Positions 5,377 to 5,408 of a stretch of 5,408 nt of DNA are shown in pieces. The position numbers and the translations under genes were made by a program. The stretch lies in contig JACDBD010000416.1 in NCBI GenBank assembly GCA_013695115.1, forward strand, positions 1 through 5,408, read 5' to 3'. Below the pieces are notes generated by a model. That model ran no database searches and was not told the DNA's origin. It worked only from the letters and a program-made list of their open reading frames with translations. How positions within the stretch are numbered: position 1 is the stretch's first letter; the number at the start of each line of letters is the position of its first letter. The stretch comes from Actinomycetota bacterium. Its GTDB lineage: Bacteria > Actinomycetota > Acidimicrobiia > IMCC26256 > JACDBD01.

Positions 5377-5408
5377 GGATCTAGTCCCGTGCACGAACGA
5401 GAAGCGGG

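Noticed and set aside
4614..5384. Plus-strand frame of 256 codons opposite the LuxR gene
   Set aside because: Ser/Arg/Ala low-complexity sequence without motifs, antisense to the helix-turn-helix/TPR gene and the nitroreductase fragment.
4795..5394. Minus-strand frame of 199 codons covering the nitroreductase region
   Set aside because: It is out of frame with both the nitroreductase motif (HTTGAKSGKE) and the TPR sequence and is Arg-rich without a recognisable domain.
1..5408. tRNA, rRNA, CRISPR array, insertion sequence or transposase
   Set aside because: I saw no tRNA-like cloverleaf, rRNA stretch, regularly spaced repeats, terminal inverted repeats or transposase motifs.

Overview
The window is GC-rich and gene-dense, with short or overlapping gene junctions. 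A long-chain luciferase-like oxidoreductase, a type III CoA-transferase, a LuxR/TPR regulator and a deazaflavin (F420)-dependent nitroreductase relic together suggest a high-GC actinobacterium, plausibly the Acidimicrobiia or relatives. That placement is inferred from gene content and composition; no marker gene is present.

Left part (1-1608). The 3' end of a HEAT-repeat protein runs in from the left edge and overlaps by 16 bp, tail to tail, with a minus-strand gene for a 460-residue luciferase-like, flavin-dependent oxidoreductase that has an unusual C-terminal extension of about 80 residues.

Central part (1609-3756). Divergent from the oxidoreductase is a plus-strand pair. The first gene fuses an N-terminal plant/adrenodoxin-type [2Fe-2S] ferredoxin domain to a class III nucleotide cyclase domain and ends in an Arg-rich tail. 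Its stop overlaps (ATGA) the start of a CaiB/BaiF-family CoA-transferase or acyl-CoA racemase that keeps the His/Asp pair of the racemase branch. The three genes may link redox state, a cyclic nucleotide and acyl-CoA metabolism, but this is a hypothesis from neighbourhood only.

Right part (3757-5408). After a GC-rich hairpin and a promoter-like stretch comes a two-gene unit: a 71-residue highly basic small protein whose stop overlaps (GTGA) the start of a 66-residue cold-shock protein. The cold-shock stop directly abuts the stop of a convergent minus-strand LuxR-type regulator with TPR-like helices. This regulator appears to have lost its N-terminal part. At about 5160 its reading frame meets the truncated 5' part of a deazaflavin-dependent nitroreductase that also carries an in-frame TAG. 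The join looks like a deletion scar or an assembly chimera. A perfect 9-bp inverted repeat lies just upstream of the nitroreductase start.

The most interesting points are the ferredoxin-cyclase fusion with substitutions at the positions that normally select the purine base, its coupling to a CoA-transferase, the small basic protein and cold-shock pair, and the double-truncation junction near 5160.
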